Source: Chitinophagaceae bacterium
Lineage (GTDB): Bacteria > Bacteroidota > Bacteroidia > Chitinophagales > Chitinophagaceae
Assembly: GCA_019752295.1 (NCBI GenBank)
Contig: JAIEMK010000036.1
Span: 62,001 to 126,000, forward strand
DNA: 64,000 nucleotides
Direction of reading: 5' to 3'
The first letter of the stretch is position 1; each line of letters starts with the position of its first letter. This document shows, piece by piece, positions 54,330 through 64,000 of this stretch. Both the position numbers and the translations under genes were made by a program. Below the pieces are notes generated by a model. The model worked only from the letters and a program-made list of their open reading frames with translations, did not search any database and was not told the origin of the DNA.

Positions 54330-55925
54330 CTATATCACCATACGCTCTAATACCTCCTTAATCTTATCAATTATCTCCATACTCCATTGCTCAGCAATAC
54401 TTTTAATTTCTTCTTCGGTCCATTCCTCATGATACAATTTTTCTTTCCAATATCTATTCTGGGAAGGCCCTATTTGATATTTATAATCATGCAAGTAAAA
54501 TATCAATGTTTCGGAAATGTTAAAAGCTTGTGTTCCTGCTTTTTTAAAGCCGTCCATCCCCAAGTAAATGCCTATCTCATATATATTTTCTTTTCGCGTT
54601 TTAGTTTCAATATCAATTCTGGTTAGACCTGTATTTGCATGTCCATTAATAGAACGCCAAATAACCGACTTACTAAATAACTGCATTTCATTTAGAAGAA
54701 GCTTCTCAACTTCAAGCATCAATCTCGCGAGTGCTTCTTCGAAAAGTTTAAATACTATTTCGTTATTTTTTTTTACTGTTAGTTCTTCCCCTTTTATTTT
54801 ATCCAGTATTTCATAGAGTTTCTTGCGTTTGGCTTCGATTGGTTTCTCTGGTACCAGTATCTTTTTTCCCAACTCTTGTTCTAACTCTTCAATAGTGGGC
54901 ATTTCGGTTCTTAGTTGTTTGGGTATAGCATTTGTAAGCTCATATTCGGCCACACCCATGGGTGTGGCTACTCCTTTTAGTGCAAATTTTACCACAGAAT
55001 TGTTTGGTGTCTTGCAGAGTAATATACCAATAGTAGATTTATGTTCTTTTTGCTTTATTTGTTCATCAATTGTATTGATATAAAAATTCAACTTACCAGT
55101 AAATTCTGGCTTGAAATCACCGACCTTCAATTCAAAGACAACAAAACAGTTTAGTTTATAATTGAAAAAAAGCAGGTCAAAGAAATAATCATCGCCTTCC
55201 ACCTGCAGGTTATATTGATTACCTACAAAAGCAAAACCTCTACCCAACTCTAACATAAAATTCTTCATGTGTTGTATCAGGGCATTTTCCAATTCTCTTT
55301 CAAGGATCTGTTCCCCCATCCCTAAAAAATCAAAAATATATGGGTTTTTAAACGTCTCTTTCGCAAGATCAGATTGTTCTAGCCCTATTGCTTTATCAAA
55401 ATTGGTGATGGCATTCCCTTGCCTTAGGTGCAATCCTGTATCAATTTGTGCAGCTAAAATGGATTTACTCCATCCATTTTCGATGGCTTTTTGGATATAA
55501 AATAACCTATTTTCTGAGTTTGTAAGTTTGTTCAGGATTACAATGTGGTGCGCCCATGGCAATTGCGCAACCAATGGTTGCACAAATTTAATTAATTGAT
55601 TTTCAGTCATTTGCAATTGTGCAATGGATGGTTGCACAATTGGCTGTACTGGCCAGGCTTCAGCAAAACTCTTCATATACTGAAGATTTCTAACCGACAA
55701 ACCCCTAAAATCCGGAAATGTTGTTTTTAGATCTACTGATAGCCTCTGGATCACTCTGGCACCCCAACCCTCTTTTTGTTGTTGGTGCAAAATAGTATTA
55801 CCAATTTCCCAATATATAGTCAGCAACTCCGTATTTACCACAGTTATGGCACGAAGTTTTGCTAGCCGAATCTTTTCTTTCAGGCTATCTAGTACAGTAT
55901 CATAATTGTTAACAAAATCTGCCAT
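54330..55925 (-). CDS. DUF1016 (YhcG-type) PD-(D/E)xK nuclease with C-terminal extension
   Basis: 531 residues; YhcG-type proteins are usually ~350-370. The N-terminal domain (1 to ~150) has IYWEIGNTI and GWGARVIQRLSVDLKTTFPD, then FRGLSVRNLQYMKSFAEAWP. The nuclease domain (~230-330) has GDDYFFDLLFFN (D) and VVFELKVGDFKPEF (E-x-K). The last ~170 residues (from LVPEKPIEAKRKK) are an additional domain with no recognised motif. The family is associated with mobile elements and restriction loci. A short internal repeat of VQPxVxQ/VQPSIAQL is visible around 95-125. Confidence 0.85.
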   Translation of the reverse strand: MADFVNNYDTVLDSLKEKIRLAKLRAITVVNTELLTIYWEIGNTILHQQQKEGWGARVIQRLSVDLKTTFPDFRGLSVRNLQYMKSFAEAWPVQPIVQPSIAQLQMTENQLIKFVQPLVAQLPWAHHIVILNKLTNSENRLFYIQKAIENGWSKSILAAQIDTGLHLRQGNAITNFDKAIGLEQSDLAKETFKNPYIFDFLGMGEQILERELENALIQHMKNFMLELGRGFAFVGNQYNLQVEGDDYFFDLLFFNYKLNCFVVFELKVGDFKPEFTGKLNFYINTIDEQIKQKEHKSTIGILLCKTPNNSVVKFALKGVATPMGVAEYELTNAIPKQLRTEMPTIEELEQELGKKILVPEKPIEAKRKKLYEILDKIKGEELTVKKNNEIVFKLFEEALARLMLEVEKLLLNEMQLFSKSVIWRSINGHANTGLTRIDIETKTRKENIYEIGIYLGMDGFKKAGTQAFNISETLIFYLHDYKYQIGPSQNRYWKEKLYHEEWTEEEIKSIAEQWSMEIIDKIKEVLERMVI

Positions 55926-56580
55926 TCTAGTAAATAATATCCAATATACAAAGACTAAGAACTTTATATAAAATCATTTTGTAGAAGTGTTTTGGTTTTA
56001 AGATCTAGAGTAATTAAAATTGAGGGTGTAATCACCGAAATTTTTCTAATTGGAGCTTCCGTATTTTAACTGAATTTTGGCGGGCTTTCAACGTGATTTA
56101 TACAGAAAGTGAATGCTTAAATACGCATAAAATAGCTATTCATATATCCTTTAACAAAACGCTTTTATTCCGAAACACCAGTGTTTACAATAGTTTCAGC
56201 GTTTTGCAAAATTTTTATTTCTGCTAATAAAATTTACATCAAAAATGGTTGTACTATTTTTTGAGGCTGTATTAGCTCTTTGTTACCAGTAATTTTTTTC
56301 TGGATTTTTATCTACATTTATTCTCCCTACTGAACCTGTCTGCACGCTGTCTAAAATTTTTATTGACATAGTTAAGATAGCTCTGCTTCTTAAATTTTGT
56401 CATGATCAACTATTCCTTTATTTCCTGATTAAGGTTGATACAGCAATGTATCTGGCTTGACCCCCTCAAACCCCGATGCCATAGAAAAATGCTACTAAAC
56501 GTATGCCATGTAGAAATCTGATGAGTTCTGCAAGTGCTAGTGTTTTGCTTAAATAAAATTGATGACCATATCCTAACTGC
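55926..56580. other. 655-bp gene-free stretch
   Basis: No reading frame of note. A nested dyad is present: CAAAACGCT (56156-56164) with AGCGTTTTG about 35 bp further, enclosing AAACACCAGTGTTT. The region is A+T-rich and probably holds the promoter of the PorP-like gene at 56581 and the leader of the DUF1016 gene. I see no RNA gene or repeat family that I can name. Confidence 0.4.
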
Positions 56581-57762
56581 ATGAATACTATTTTACACAC
56601 CTGGAAAAATTTCTATTTCTATTTTGCAGATAGAGAGTTTGTGCTGCACACTGCTTTTGCAATCACAATATTCAAATTCTTTGCTTCAAAAAAAAACCTC
56701 GGCATACTCTGTCTTCTGGTTTTTTTTTCTGCTGGTAATTATAATGTCAAAGCCCAAGACCCACACTTCTCTCAATTCTTTGCTTCGCCCATCTTATTAA
56801 ATCCCGCTCTTACAGGAGCTTTCCCAGGAAACCTGCGTGCTTCCGGATCTTACAGAGAACAGTGGCCATCCATCATGTATCCCTTCCGCACCGGAACTTT
56901 TTCGATTGATGGAAATATCCTTCACAATAAAATAGGAGAGGGCGATATTTTTGGTGTCGGACTCACCGGCATATTCGATAATAGCAACAACAACGGATTA
57001 AAATCAAATACCCTTTCTCCATCACTCTCTTTTCATAAAACTCTCTATAACGATGGCGTTGCTAACTACTCGCTCGGCGGTGGATTTATGGCTTCGATGA
57101 ACACAAAAGTGTTGGATTATAGTCGCTTCATTTTTGGTCAACAACTTACCCCTCAAGGCTATGACCCCAATCTGGCAACCGGCGAAAATAAAAACGGCTT
57201 TACTACCGTCAGCTTCGATTATTCGGCAGGGCTAGTCTACTCTGCCATCACAGAAGACAATAGTTACTATATCGGTGCATCGATGTACCATATCAATAAA
57301 CCCAAAGAGTCTTTTAACGGACCTACACATATCATCGTCCCCCGGTATGTTCTTCACGGAGGCGGTTCTTTTCTCGCAGGAGTTTCGAATCGCCTCTATT
57401 ATAGCTGCGTGTATATGAAAGCTGAATCTTATTCCGAATTGGTAATGGGGTTGGTGTACGGAGTGGGGTTGACCAATACTTATTCTTATGATGAGGATAA
57501 AAACGATATCACGGTATTGGCCGGTGTTTGGTACAGGTATAACGATGCAGTGATTCCTTATATCGGTGCAGAACTGGGGAATATCAGGGCCGGACTTTCG
57601 TACGACGTAAACGTTTCCAAACTCAATCCAGCCTCTAATTTAAAAGGGGGCTTTGAGCTTTCAATCAGTTATACGGTAGCTACTTCTGAAGCAGCAAGAA
57701 TCAGACAAAAAACCCTATGCCCCGGCGGCAAACAAAGCCATCTTAAATGGTTTGGCTACTAA
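56581..57762 (+). CDS. PorP/SprF-family T9SS-associated outer membrane protein
   Basis: 393 residues. The N-terminus is unusually long; the real signal may start later, with KNLGILCLLVFFSAGNYNVKAQ as the hydrophobic export signal just ahead of DPHFSQFFASPILLNPALTG, the family hallmark. The C-terminal part is a beta-barrel-like sequence (FELSISYTVAT). PorP/SprF proteins help export or anchor giant T9SS substrates and are often encoded next to them. The giant PKD-repeat gene starts 25 bp downstream, so the pair fits that pattern. The last ~15 residues (RIRQKTLCPGGKQSHLKWF) are a charged tail. Start codon uncertain. Confidence 0.9.
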   Translation: MNTILHTWKNFYFYFADREFVLHTAFAITIFKFFASKKNLGILCLLVFFSAGNYNVKAQDPHFSQFFASPILLNPALTGAFPGNLRASGSYREQWPSIMYPFRTGTFSIDGNILHNKIGEGDIFGVGLTGIFDNSNNNGLKSNTLSPSLSFHKTLYNDGVANYSLGGGFMASMNTKVLDYSRFIFGQQLTPQGYDPNLATGENKNGFTTVSFDYSAGLVYSAITEDNSYYIGASMYHINKPKESFNGPTHIIVPRYVLHGGGSFLAGVSNRLYYSCVYMKAESYSELVMGLVYGVGLTNTYSYDEDKNDITVLAGVWYRYNDAVIPYIGAELGNIRAGLSYDVNVSKLNPASNLKGGFELSISYTVATSEAARIRQKTLCPGGKQSHLKWFGY

Positions 57763-57787
57763 ACCTCCTAAAACACAAACACATTTT

Positions 57788-60700
57788 ATGATACCGAAAG
57801 ATTTTGCCTTTTTTAAAAAATATGCAACACAGAGTTTATTTGTATTGTTATTTTTTGCCGGTAATACCTATCATGCCGCTGCACACAAACCCGATTACAA
57901 AAAATCGGCAACTGCATCCTTAAAGCTTTCCGATAGCACCCATCTTGGTATTGCTATTGCCGCAAGCCCCTGTCCTGTTGCGGCTTTCAGCTTTCCCGCT
58001 ACTCCAGTTTGTGCAGGAACAGCAATTAATTTTACTGATCTTTCCACGGGTGGTGTGGCTACTTATAACTGGAACTTTGGAGATGGAACGTCCGATGTAG
58101 TTGCTAACCCTGTACATACTTTATTTAAACACTATGGAAATGGTACCGATACTTTTCTGGTTTCACTTACTGTTACCGGAACCGGTGGCTGTAGCAATAC
58201 TGTATCACACCAAGTAATCATTAATCAAAAACCCGAAGCCAAAATCGTTGGTCCACAAAGTATCTGTACCGGATTGCCTCAGGTGAATTTTACTTTTAAC
58301 AACGCTTCTTCAACCACTACCAGTAATACCGATTACTTATTTATCTGGAACGATGGTACGACCAATACCGACCTAGCCACATTCACCACGGCACAGTCGC
58401 ATTTATATAATATTGGAAGCAATCAAATTACTGAAATCGTTACAGGAGCAAATGGCTGTAAAGACACTTTAAACCAAACCATCTACCTCGGCAGTAACCC
58501 TTCGGTGGGTATTGCCAGTCCGGGTAATACTTATATCTGTGCCAATAGCAATATTACTTTCCCTATTACCAATACAATTAATAACTCTCCGGGAACAACT
58601 TATAAAATTACTTTCAACGATGGTACGCCCGCATTAAACTTTACGCAGGCAACAATTCCTCCGAGCATTTCGCATATCTATACGCATTCTTCCTGCGGCA
58701 CTATCAGCAATGGAATTTCAAACTCGTTTATTGCAAAGATCGAAGCAACCAACCCCTGTGCTGTTTCGCAGGGAGCTGTTACCCCCATTTATGTTTCGGA
58801 AAAACCGGTTGCTAATTTTAATGTTTCGAAAGACACTGTTTGCACAAGCACCACCACCAATTTTACCAATCTAACTGCGGCTTTTAAAACTGTTGGTATC
58901 AACGGAACCTGCTCTGGAGGAAGTTTTGTTTGGCAGATTATTCCTAATTCCGGATTTACTTTGGCTCCGGGCATGTCGCTGGGAAATACTTTCAATAATG
59001 CCGACCCCTCTTCCTGGCTGAGCTCTACATCCAATACGCTAGGCGTTATATTCAATACCCCCGGCATTTACACCATTCGCTTGAATGTGGGTAGCACCAG
59101 TTATTGTGGTGCCGATTTTATAGAAAAAACGATTTATGTAAATCCGGTTCCGGTATCCAATTTTACGATTGCTTCTTTAAGTGGCGCACAAGCAGGTTGT
59201 GCCCCTTTTGATGTGGTTACCACCAACAATACGCCTGCAGCTACTTATGGTTCTAACAATTATCAATGGTCTGTGAATTACTCAAATAGTCTTGGCTGCA
59301 CACCCAACACCAGCTCCTATACCATTACCAGTGGATCGCTTACCAGTAGTAACCCTGCTTTTACATTCAATAATCCGGGGGTGTACACAATCGGACTAAT
59401 AACAACAGCACCGGGTAATGCCTGTGTTTCAAACAGTGCTGCTTCCAATCAGGTCATCACGGTAAAAACTATTCCGAATGTATCTATCAATATGCCTGCA
59501 GCAATTTGTTTCGGCCAAAATCTGAACCCTACTGCTACCGTAAATAATTGTTTTTCTTCCACTGCTGCTACTTATCAATGGAATTTTAGTGGCGGATCGC
59601 CTGCAAGTTCCACTCAATTAAATCCGGGTTCCGTTCAACTACTTAGTCTGGGTATCCACACAGTTAGTTTGGCTGCTACCAACGAATGCGGTACCAGTAC
59701 AGATTCCAGAACCGTTACCGTAAATCCGGCACCAACCATCAGCGGTTCTGCTACCAGTCCAACCAACTGTGCCACTGCCGATGGAAGTATTCGCTTAACT
59801 GGATTATCTGCCAATACAGTTTATACCGTTACTTATACTAAGGGTAGCAACCCCGTTAGCATTAATAAAACTTCCGATGGTACAGGCTCCATCAATATCA
59901 CCGGTCTTGGGCCCGGACTTTACAGCAATATTTCTGTGAATATTGTGGGTACCTGTGCTTCCAACATCATCGGGCCTTTTACACTGGTAGATCCTTCACC
60001 CGGTATTCCAGTAGTTAGTAATAATGGGCCCATCTGTAGTGGAGGTACCATTGTTTTTAATGCCCTTTCGCCAACAGCAGGTGTAACTTATTCCTGGACC
60101 GGCCCAAATGGGTTTACCAGCAACCAGCAAAATCCCAGCATCACAAATGCCCCTGCCGCTGCTTCCGGAATTTATTTTGTTACTGCATCGATTAGTAACT
60201 GTAATGCCGGCGCAACCAGTATTGTGGTAGTGAATCCTACTCCTGCAGCACCAGGTGTCAACAATATTTCATATTGTCAAAACGCTACGACCACGGCACT
60301 CTCAGCCTCAGTGTCTGGAAGCAATAGTTTAAAATGGTATGCTACTGCAAGTGGTGGAACCGCTTCAAATTCGGCACCAACTCCTTCTACTGCAAGTGTG
60401 GGTGTGTTTACTTATTATGTAAGTGAAATATCTGCCAGTGGTTGCGAAGGTCCGAGGGCTGCCATTACCGTAACCGTTAATCCAACGCCTCCTCATATCA
60501 CTGGCGTTGCAACCAATCCAACCACTTGCTCTGGCACAGATGGATCGATTTTATTGAGTGGATTGAGCCCCAATATTAATTATACACTTAGTTATCAAGA
60601 GACTTCAAACAGTATCTCCCTGTCGAGAACTTCTGATGCTACAGGTAATATTTTGATCTACGGATTATCTGCCGGATCCTATACCAATGTTTCAGTGAAT

Positions 60701-63700
60701 CAGGGTAGTTGCTCCTCCAATTTACTCGGACCCTTTACACTTACCGATCCTGCAGCGCCTGCCATTCCTAGCGTGAGTAATAATGGTCCACTCTGCTCGG
60801 GTACCACATTAAACCTAACTGCAGCTTCCAGTACTGCAGGTGTGAGTTATAACTGGATAGGTCCAAAATCATTTACTAGCAATTTGCAAAGTCCATCAAT
60901 TGGCAATATTAGCACGGGCTCTTCGGGAACTTATTATGTTACCGCAACCCTCAATAATTGTAGTGCTTCAAATAGTACAACCGTAGTGATTCGATCAACC
61001 CCTGCAGCTCCGGTTGTAAATAATATTGCTTATTGTCAGTTTGCAACCGCAGCTCCGCTTACGGCTACGGCAACAACAGGAAATAGTTTAAACTGGTACA
61101 CTGTTGCAACAGGAGGAACGCCACAGGCTACAGCACCAACTCCTTCAACAACAACTACCGGTACAACCTCGTATTATGTGAGCCAGATTTCTTCCGCTGG
61201 TTGTGAATCACCAAGGGCTGCCATCACGGTAACCGTAACCATCACACCCATTATCACCGCCACGCTAATCAATCCGGTAAGCTGCTATGGTACAGATGGC
61301 TCCATCATTTTAAAGGGATTGAGTGCGGGTACAAATTATACAGTTCATTATAATAATAGTGCAACAAATATTACCACAAATATCATTGCCGATGCTTCAG
61401 GTAATGTTGTGATTGCTAATTTACCTGCCAGCACTTATTCAAATATTTTTGTTTCGCTCGGCTCTTGTTCTTCCAATATCGTTGGTCCGTTTACGTTGGT
61501 AGATCCTGCTGCCACAGCCATTCCAACGCTTAGCTATAATGGACCTGTTTGCGCCGGAAGCAGCATTGCATTAAACGCAATAACCTCAGGTGCCGGTTTA
61601 ACTTATTCCTGGACCGGCCCGAATGGATTTAACAGTACACAACAAAATCCCAGCATCAATTTTGCATCGCCCCTGAATGCGGGTACCTATACACTCACAG
61701 TAAATAGTAATAATTGTACTGCAACAAAATCAATCGTGGTTGCACTAAAACCACAACTATTCTTAACTAGTTCCGTTGTTGCAGGTGCCATCTGTACCAA
61801 TACGCTCTTTAATTATACTGCTACCAGTAATAATCCTAACACTAGTTTTAGTTGGACGCGAAATCCGGTTTCAAATATTAGCAATCCACTGGCGCATAGT
61901 ACTGATACCTTGGGTTCTATTTCCGAAACATTGATCAACACAGGTCAAACTCCGGTACACGTATTGTACAATTATTATTTAACTGCCGATGGTTGTACCA
62001 GTGCACAACTGGTTGATCTGGTTGTTAACCCCGACACAAAAGCATCTTTTACTTATACCAGTTCGGGATTATGTGTTCCCGGTTTGATCGATAGTAGCAT
62101 CATACATGCAAACGCCTCCGCTAGTACTGCTGTATCATGGTATATAAACAATAACTTAATCGGAAATAATCTTGTTTTCCCCGGATATAGTATTGCCAAT
62201 CCGATTGATACGGCGAATATCAAACTGATTGCTACAAATGCATATGGTTGTAAGAGCGATTCAATGAGTCACAAATTTTTTATTCTGGCAAAACCCGTCC
62301 CCGGTTTTACAAAATCAAACGCACAGGGATGTGGACCATTATCAGTTACTTTCAATAACACCACAACACCTGCTGGAACTAATTATTACCAATTTGTATG
62401 GGATTTCGGAAACGGCGATACCTCGCATTTACAAAATCCTCCTGCCATTTTATTCAAGTCCGCACTGAGTCATTTGGATACCACTTATTATATTCGGCTT
62501 AAATCCTTTTCGCAGTGTGATACGGTGATTAGTCTAAGGGATTCTGTAATTGTACACGCCCTTCCATTGGCAAAAATTCAGGTTGATACCACTGGCATTT
62601 GCCCGGTTGTTGCATCGCCCTACCAATTCAAGGCAAATAATTTATCAATTGGAAATGTAAGCAAGTACTATTGGGATTATTCCGACATTATCATTGACAG
62701 CAGCAGTATCCCCGTTTCGGTGTCGCATATTTTTACAACCACAGTTACCAAAAATTATTTGATCCAATTAAAAGCGGTGAATAGTTGCGGTAGCAGTATC
62801 GATTCGGTAAATCTTACGGTATATCCGAAAAATATAATTGCAAATTTAGCAATGAACGGACCCGGTTCTATTGGCTGTGCTCCCGATACCATTCGTTTTA
62901 CAAACAATTCCTCGGGCGCTAATTCATATCGTATCAGTTTTGGGGATGGCAGCATTGATTCGGTGTATATTTCTAATAAGGGCATGGAGCAAATAAAACA
63001 CTATTATAAAAATCCGGGTATCTATACGGTTACGATGAAAGCCAGTAATACTTGTAATAATACCGATACGATCATTTCGTTTTTGATTACGCTCAATCAA
63101 AAACCTGTTGGTGATTTTACAACGGCGAAAACAAGTTATTGCAGAAACGAAACCATTAGTTTTCAAAATAATTCTGCCGCCGGATATACTTATGAGTGGT
63201 ATTTTGGAGATGGTAGTAGTTCCACTCTTTTCAGTCCTTCGCATAGTTATGCCATTGCCGGATCTTATCAAGTAACCATGGTAATTAAGTCGCTGAATGC
63301 AAATGCAAGTTTCTGTACCGATACCGTCAGGCATAGTATTGTGGTAAATAATTTGGCGCCTACTAATTATGTTTCGAATGCGGCTCCAACCAACTGCGCT
63401 CCATTTAATTTTGTTGCAAATAGCAATCAGCCTGCAGGTAATATTGCCAATTGGATTTTCTCTGATCCAAATAGTATCGATACGCTGGCTACGGGAAATA
63501 ATGCAACACATTTATTTGGTAAGGCAGGAGATTATAAAGTAACGCTGATTAGTTTTAATAATGCAGGATGTTCAGATACCGGCATCACTTATCTTCATAT
63601 TGTTCCAAAGCCTGTAGCTGCTTTTCTTGCATCCGATACGATCAAGTGTTTAAATGCAGATACCATTTTCTTTACAAATAAGAGCAGTTATGCAGCGCTC

Positions 63701-64000
63701 GATCCGGTGCAATACAATTGGTATATTAATGGTGTGTTGATGAGTTCAACAAAGGATTTCAAACATAATTTCTCGAATAGCGCTTCAACTACCGCGGCCA
63801 CTAGTTTCATTGTATTATTGGTTGCCACCAATAGCAATGGCTGCACAGATAGTGCTTCGAAAAAAATTACGATCATTCCTCGTTCCAAACCCGCGTTCAG
63901 TATTCTGCCCTCACAAGGTTGTGCGCAGATCAGCGTAAGCTTTACCAATAATAGTCAGTTCGCAAATATCTACAAGTGGTATATCAACGATAGTTTGTTC
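57788..64000 (+). CDS. Giant PKD-repeat surface protein, runs off the window
   Basis: The frame opens at ATG 57788 (MIPKDFAFFKKYATQSLFVL, signal peptide) and stays in frame to base 64000, about 2,071 codons, without a stop that I could see. PKD domains with WNFGDG (YNWNFGDGTSD; YEWYFGDGSSS; WDFGNGDTSH) alternate with Ig-like modules containing paired cysteines. Three ~253-residue repeats occupy 59733-61750. Such proteins are gliding/adhesion-type T9SS substrates (SprB-like) and end with a gliding-motility-associated C-terminal domain, which would lie outside the window. PorP/SprF gene is immediately upstream. The full length and the C-terminal domain cannot be seen. Confidence 0.85.
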   Translation, partial: MIPKDFAFFKKYATQSLFVLLFFAGNTYHAAAHKPDYKKSATASLKLSDSTHLGIAIAASPCPVAAFSFPATPVCAGTAINFTDLSTGGVATYNWNFGDGTSDVVANPVHTLFKHYGNGTDTFLVSLTVTGTGGCSNTVSHQVIINQKPEAKIVGPQSICTGLPQVNFTFNNASSTTTSNTDYLFIWNDGTTNTDLATFTTAQSHLYNIGSNQITEIVTGANGCKDTLNQTIYLGSNPSVGIASPGNTYICANSNITFPITNTINNSPGTTYKITFNDGTPALNFTQATIPPSISHIYTHSSCGTISNGISNSFIAKIEATNPCAVSQGAVTPIYVSEKPVANFNVSKDTVCTSTTTNFTNLTAAFKTVGINGTCSGGSFVWQIIPNSGFTLAPGMSLGNTFNNADPSSWLSSTSNTLGVIFNTPGIYTIRLNVGSTSYCGADFIEKTIYVNPVPVSNFTIASLSGAQAGCAPFDVVTTNNTPAATYGSNNYQWSVNYSNSLGCTPNTSSYTITSGSLTSSNPAFTFNNPGVYTIGLITTAPGNACVSNSAASNQVITVKTIPNVSINMPAAICFGQNLNPTATVNNCFSSTAATYQWNFSGGSPASSTQLNPGSVQLLSLGIHTVSLAATNECGTSTDSRTVTVNPAPTISGSATSPTNCATADGSIRLTGLSANTVYTVTYTKGSNPVSINKTSDGTGSINITGLGPGLYSNISVNIVGTCASNIIGPFTLVDPSPGIPVVSNNGPICSGGTIVFNALSPTAGVTYSWTGPNGFTSNQQNPSITNAPAAASGIYFVTASISNCNAGATSIVVVNPTPAAPGVNNISYCQNATTTALSASVSGSNSLKWYATASGGTASNSAPTPSTASVGVFTYYVSEISASGCEGPRAAITVTVNPTPPHITGVATNPTTCSGTDGSILLSGLSPNINYTLSYQETSNSISLSRTSDATGNILIYGLSAGSYTNVSVNQGSCSSNLLGPFTLTDPAAPAIPSVSNNGPLCSGTTLNLTAASSTAGVSYNWIGPKSFTSNLQSPSIGNISTGSSGTYYVTATLNNCSASNSTTVVIRSTPAAPVVNNIAYCQFATAAPLTATATTGNSLNWYTVATGGTPQATAPTPSTTTTGTTSYYVSQISSAGCESPRAAITVTVTITPIITATLINPVSCYGTDGSIILKGLSAGTNYTVHYNNSATNITTNIIADASGNVVIANLPASTYSNIFVSLGSCSSNIVGPFTLVDPAATAIPTLSYNGPVCAGSSIALNAITSGAGLTYSWTGPNGFNSTQQNPSINFASPLNAGTYTLTVNSNNCTATKSIVVALKPQLFLTSSVVAGAICTNTLFNYTATSNNPNTSFSWTRNPVSNISNPLAHSTDTLGSISETLINTGQTPVHVLYNYYLTADGCTSAQLVDLVVNPDTKASFTYTSSGLCVPGLIDSSIIHANASASTAVSWYINNNLIGNNLVFPGYSIANPIDTANIKLIATNAYGCKSDSMSHKFFILAKPVPGFTKSNAQGCGPLSVTFNNTTTPAGTNYYQFVWDFGNGDTSHLQNPPAILFKSALSHLDTTYYIRLKSFSQCDTVISLRDSVIVHALPLAKIQVDTTGICPVVASPYQFKANNLSIGNVSKYYWDYSDIIIDSSSIPVSVSHIFTTTVTKNYLIQLKAVNSCGSSIDSVNLTVYPKNIIANLAMNGPGSIGCAPDTIRFTNNSSGANSYRISFGDGSIDSVYISNKGMEQIKHYYKNPGIYTVTMKASNTCNNTDTIISFLITLNQKPVGDFTTAKTSYCRNETISFQNNSAAGYTYEWYFGDGSSSTLFSPSHSYAIAGSYQVTMVIKSLNANASFCTDTVRHSIVVNNLAPTNYVSNAAPTNCAPFNFVANSNQPAGNIANWIFSDPNSIDTLATGNNATHLFGKAGDYKVTLISFNNAGCSDTGITYLHIVPKPVAAFLASDTIKCLNADTIFFTNKSSYAALDPVQYNWYINGVLMSSTKDFKHNFSNSASTTAATSFIVLLVATNSNGCTDSASKKITIIPRSKPAFSILPSQGCAQISVSFTNNSQFANIYKWYINDSLF
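59733..61750 (+). repeat. Three tandem ~758-bp repeats in the PKD protein gene
   Basis: Units start at about 59733, 60492 and 61250, giving periods of 759 and 758 bp. Each contains a TDGSI/ADGSI..L element (CATADGSIRL, CSGTDGSILL, CYGTDGSIIL), then SNNGP/SYNGP, GLTYSWTGPNGF-like, and in units 1 and 2 a CQ...TAxAL...WYT/A element with PTPST. The protein repeats are diverged but share order and length. Confidence 0.75.

Noticed and set aside
62924..63511. 195-codon reverse frame inside the PKD gene
   Set aside because: Low-complexity antisense of a repetitive coding region; the forward frame is continuous and has PKD motifs.

Overview
The window looks like the chromosome of a member of the Bacteroidota, most likely a Chitinophagaceae/Sphingobacteriia-type organism. 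Evidence: low to moderate G+C, a type IX secretion (T9SS) C-terminal sorting domain on a 2,825-residue adhesin, a PorP/SprF-family protein beside a giant PKD-repeat protein, glycoside hydrolases with Sec signals, LytTR signalling, and weak Shine-Dalgarno sequences. This assignment is inferred from gene content, not from a phylogenetic marker.

Layout. 0-6.7 kb: the end of one and the whole of a second GH78 alpha-L-rhamnosidase, a membrane-anchored patatin-like protein, a lipoprotein and two small reverse-strand genes. 6.9-8.4 kb: a fluoride (crcB-type) riboswitch directly in front of a CLC-F type fluoride/proton antiporter gene; a perfect 10-bp repeat can alternatively hide the ribosome-binding region. 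8.4-18.6 kb: GH29 fucosidase, serine hydrolase, a 25-codon relic of an ABC ATPase, a membrane 4Fe-4S protein paired with a GMC oxidoreductase, an M20 amidohydrolase, and a patatin-Omp85 fusion. 18.6-20.2 kb: an AbiE type IV toxin-antitoxin pair with two palindromic operator-like sites.

23.0-32.2 kb is the most unusual region: an apparently undescribed RiPP (ribosomally synthesised, post-translationally modified peptide) gene cluster. A 139-residue precursor ends in a streptolysin-S-like core with seven cysteines (CCCCPCCC). It is followed by a strong hairpin/T-run and then, all on the same strand, a B12-binding radical SAM protein, an E1-like/RRE cyclodehydratase partner, a YcaO with a PxPxPxP end, a SagB-type dehydrogenase, a 779-residue protein I cannot assign, a Rieske oxygenase and an alpha/beta hydrolase. 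The minimal reading is Cys to thiazoline to thiazole conversion, plus methylation or another radical reaction, plus oxygenation. No exporter or leader protease is visible in the window.

32.2-40.8 kb is a defence-like segment: a C5-cytosine methyltransferase whose N-terminus resembles the arm-binding domain of a tyrosine recombinase, an MvaI/BcnI-family restriction enzyme, an 1,129-residue primase-helicase fusion (TOTE-type AEP plus SF2), and an AAA/DUF4143 ATPase. It ends at a tRNA-Phe gene. 41.1-57.8 kb: the giant HYR-repeat T9SS adhesin, a LytTR response regulator, an NHL/LamG protein, a histidine kinase, a DUF1016 nuclease, a 655-bp gene-free stretch and a PorP/SprF-like protein. From 57,788 to the window end one uninterrupted frame encodes a giant PKD-repeat surface protein that continues beyond the window.
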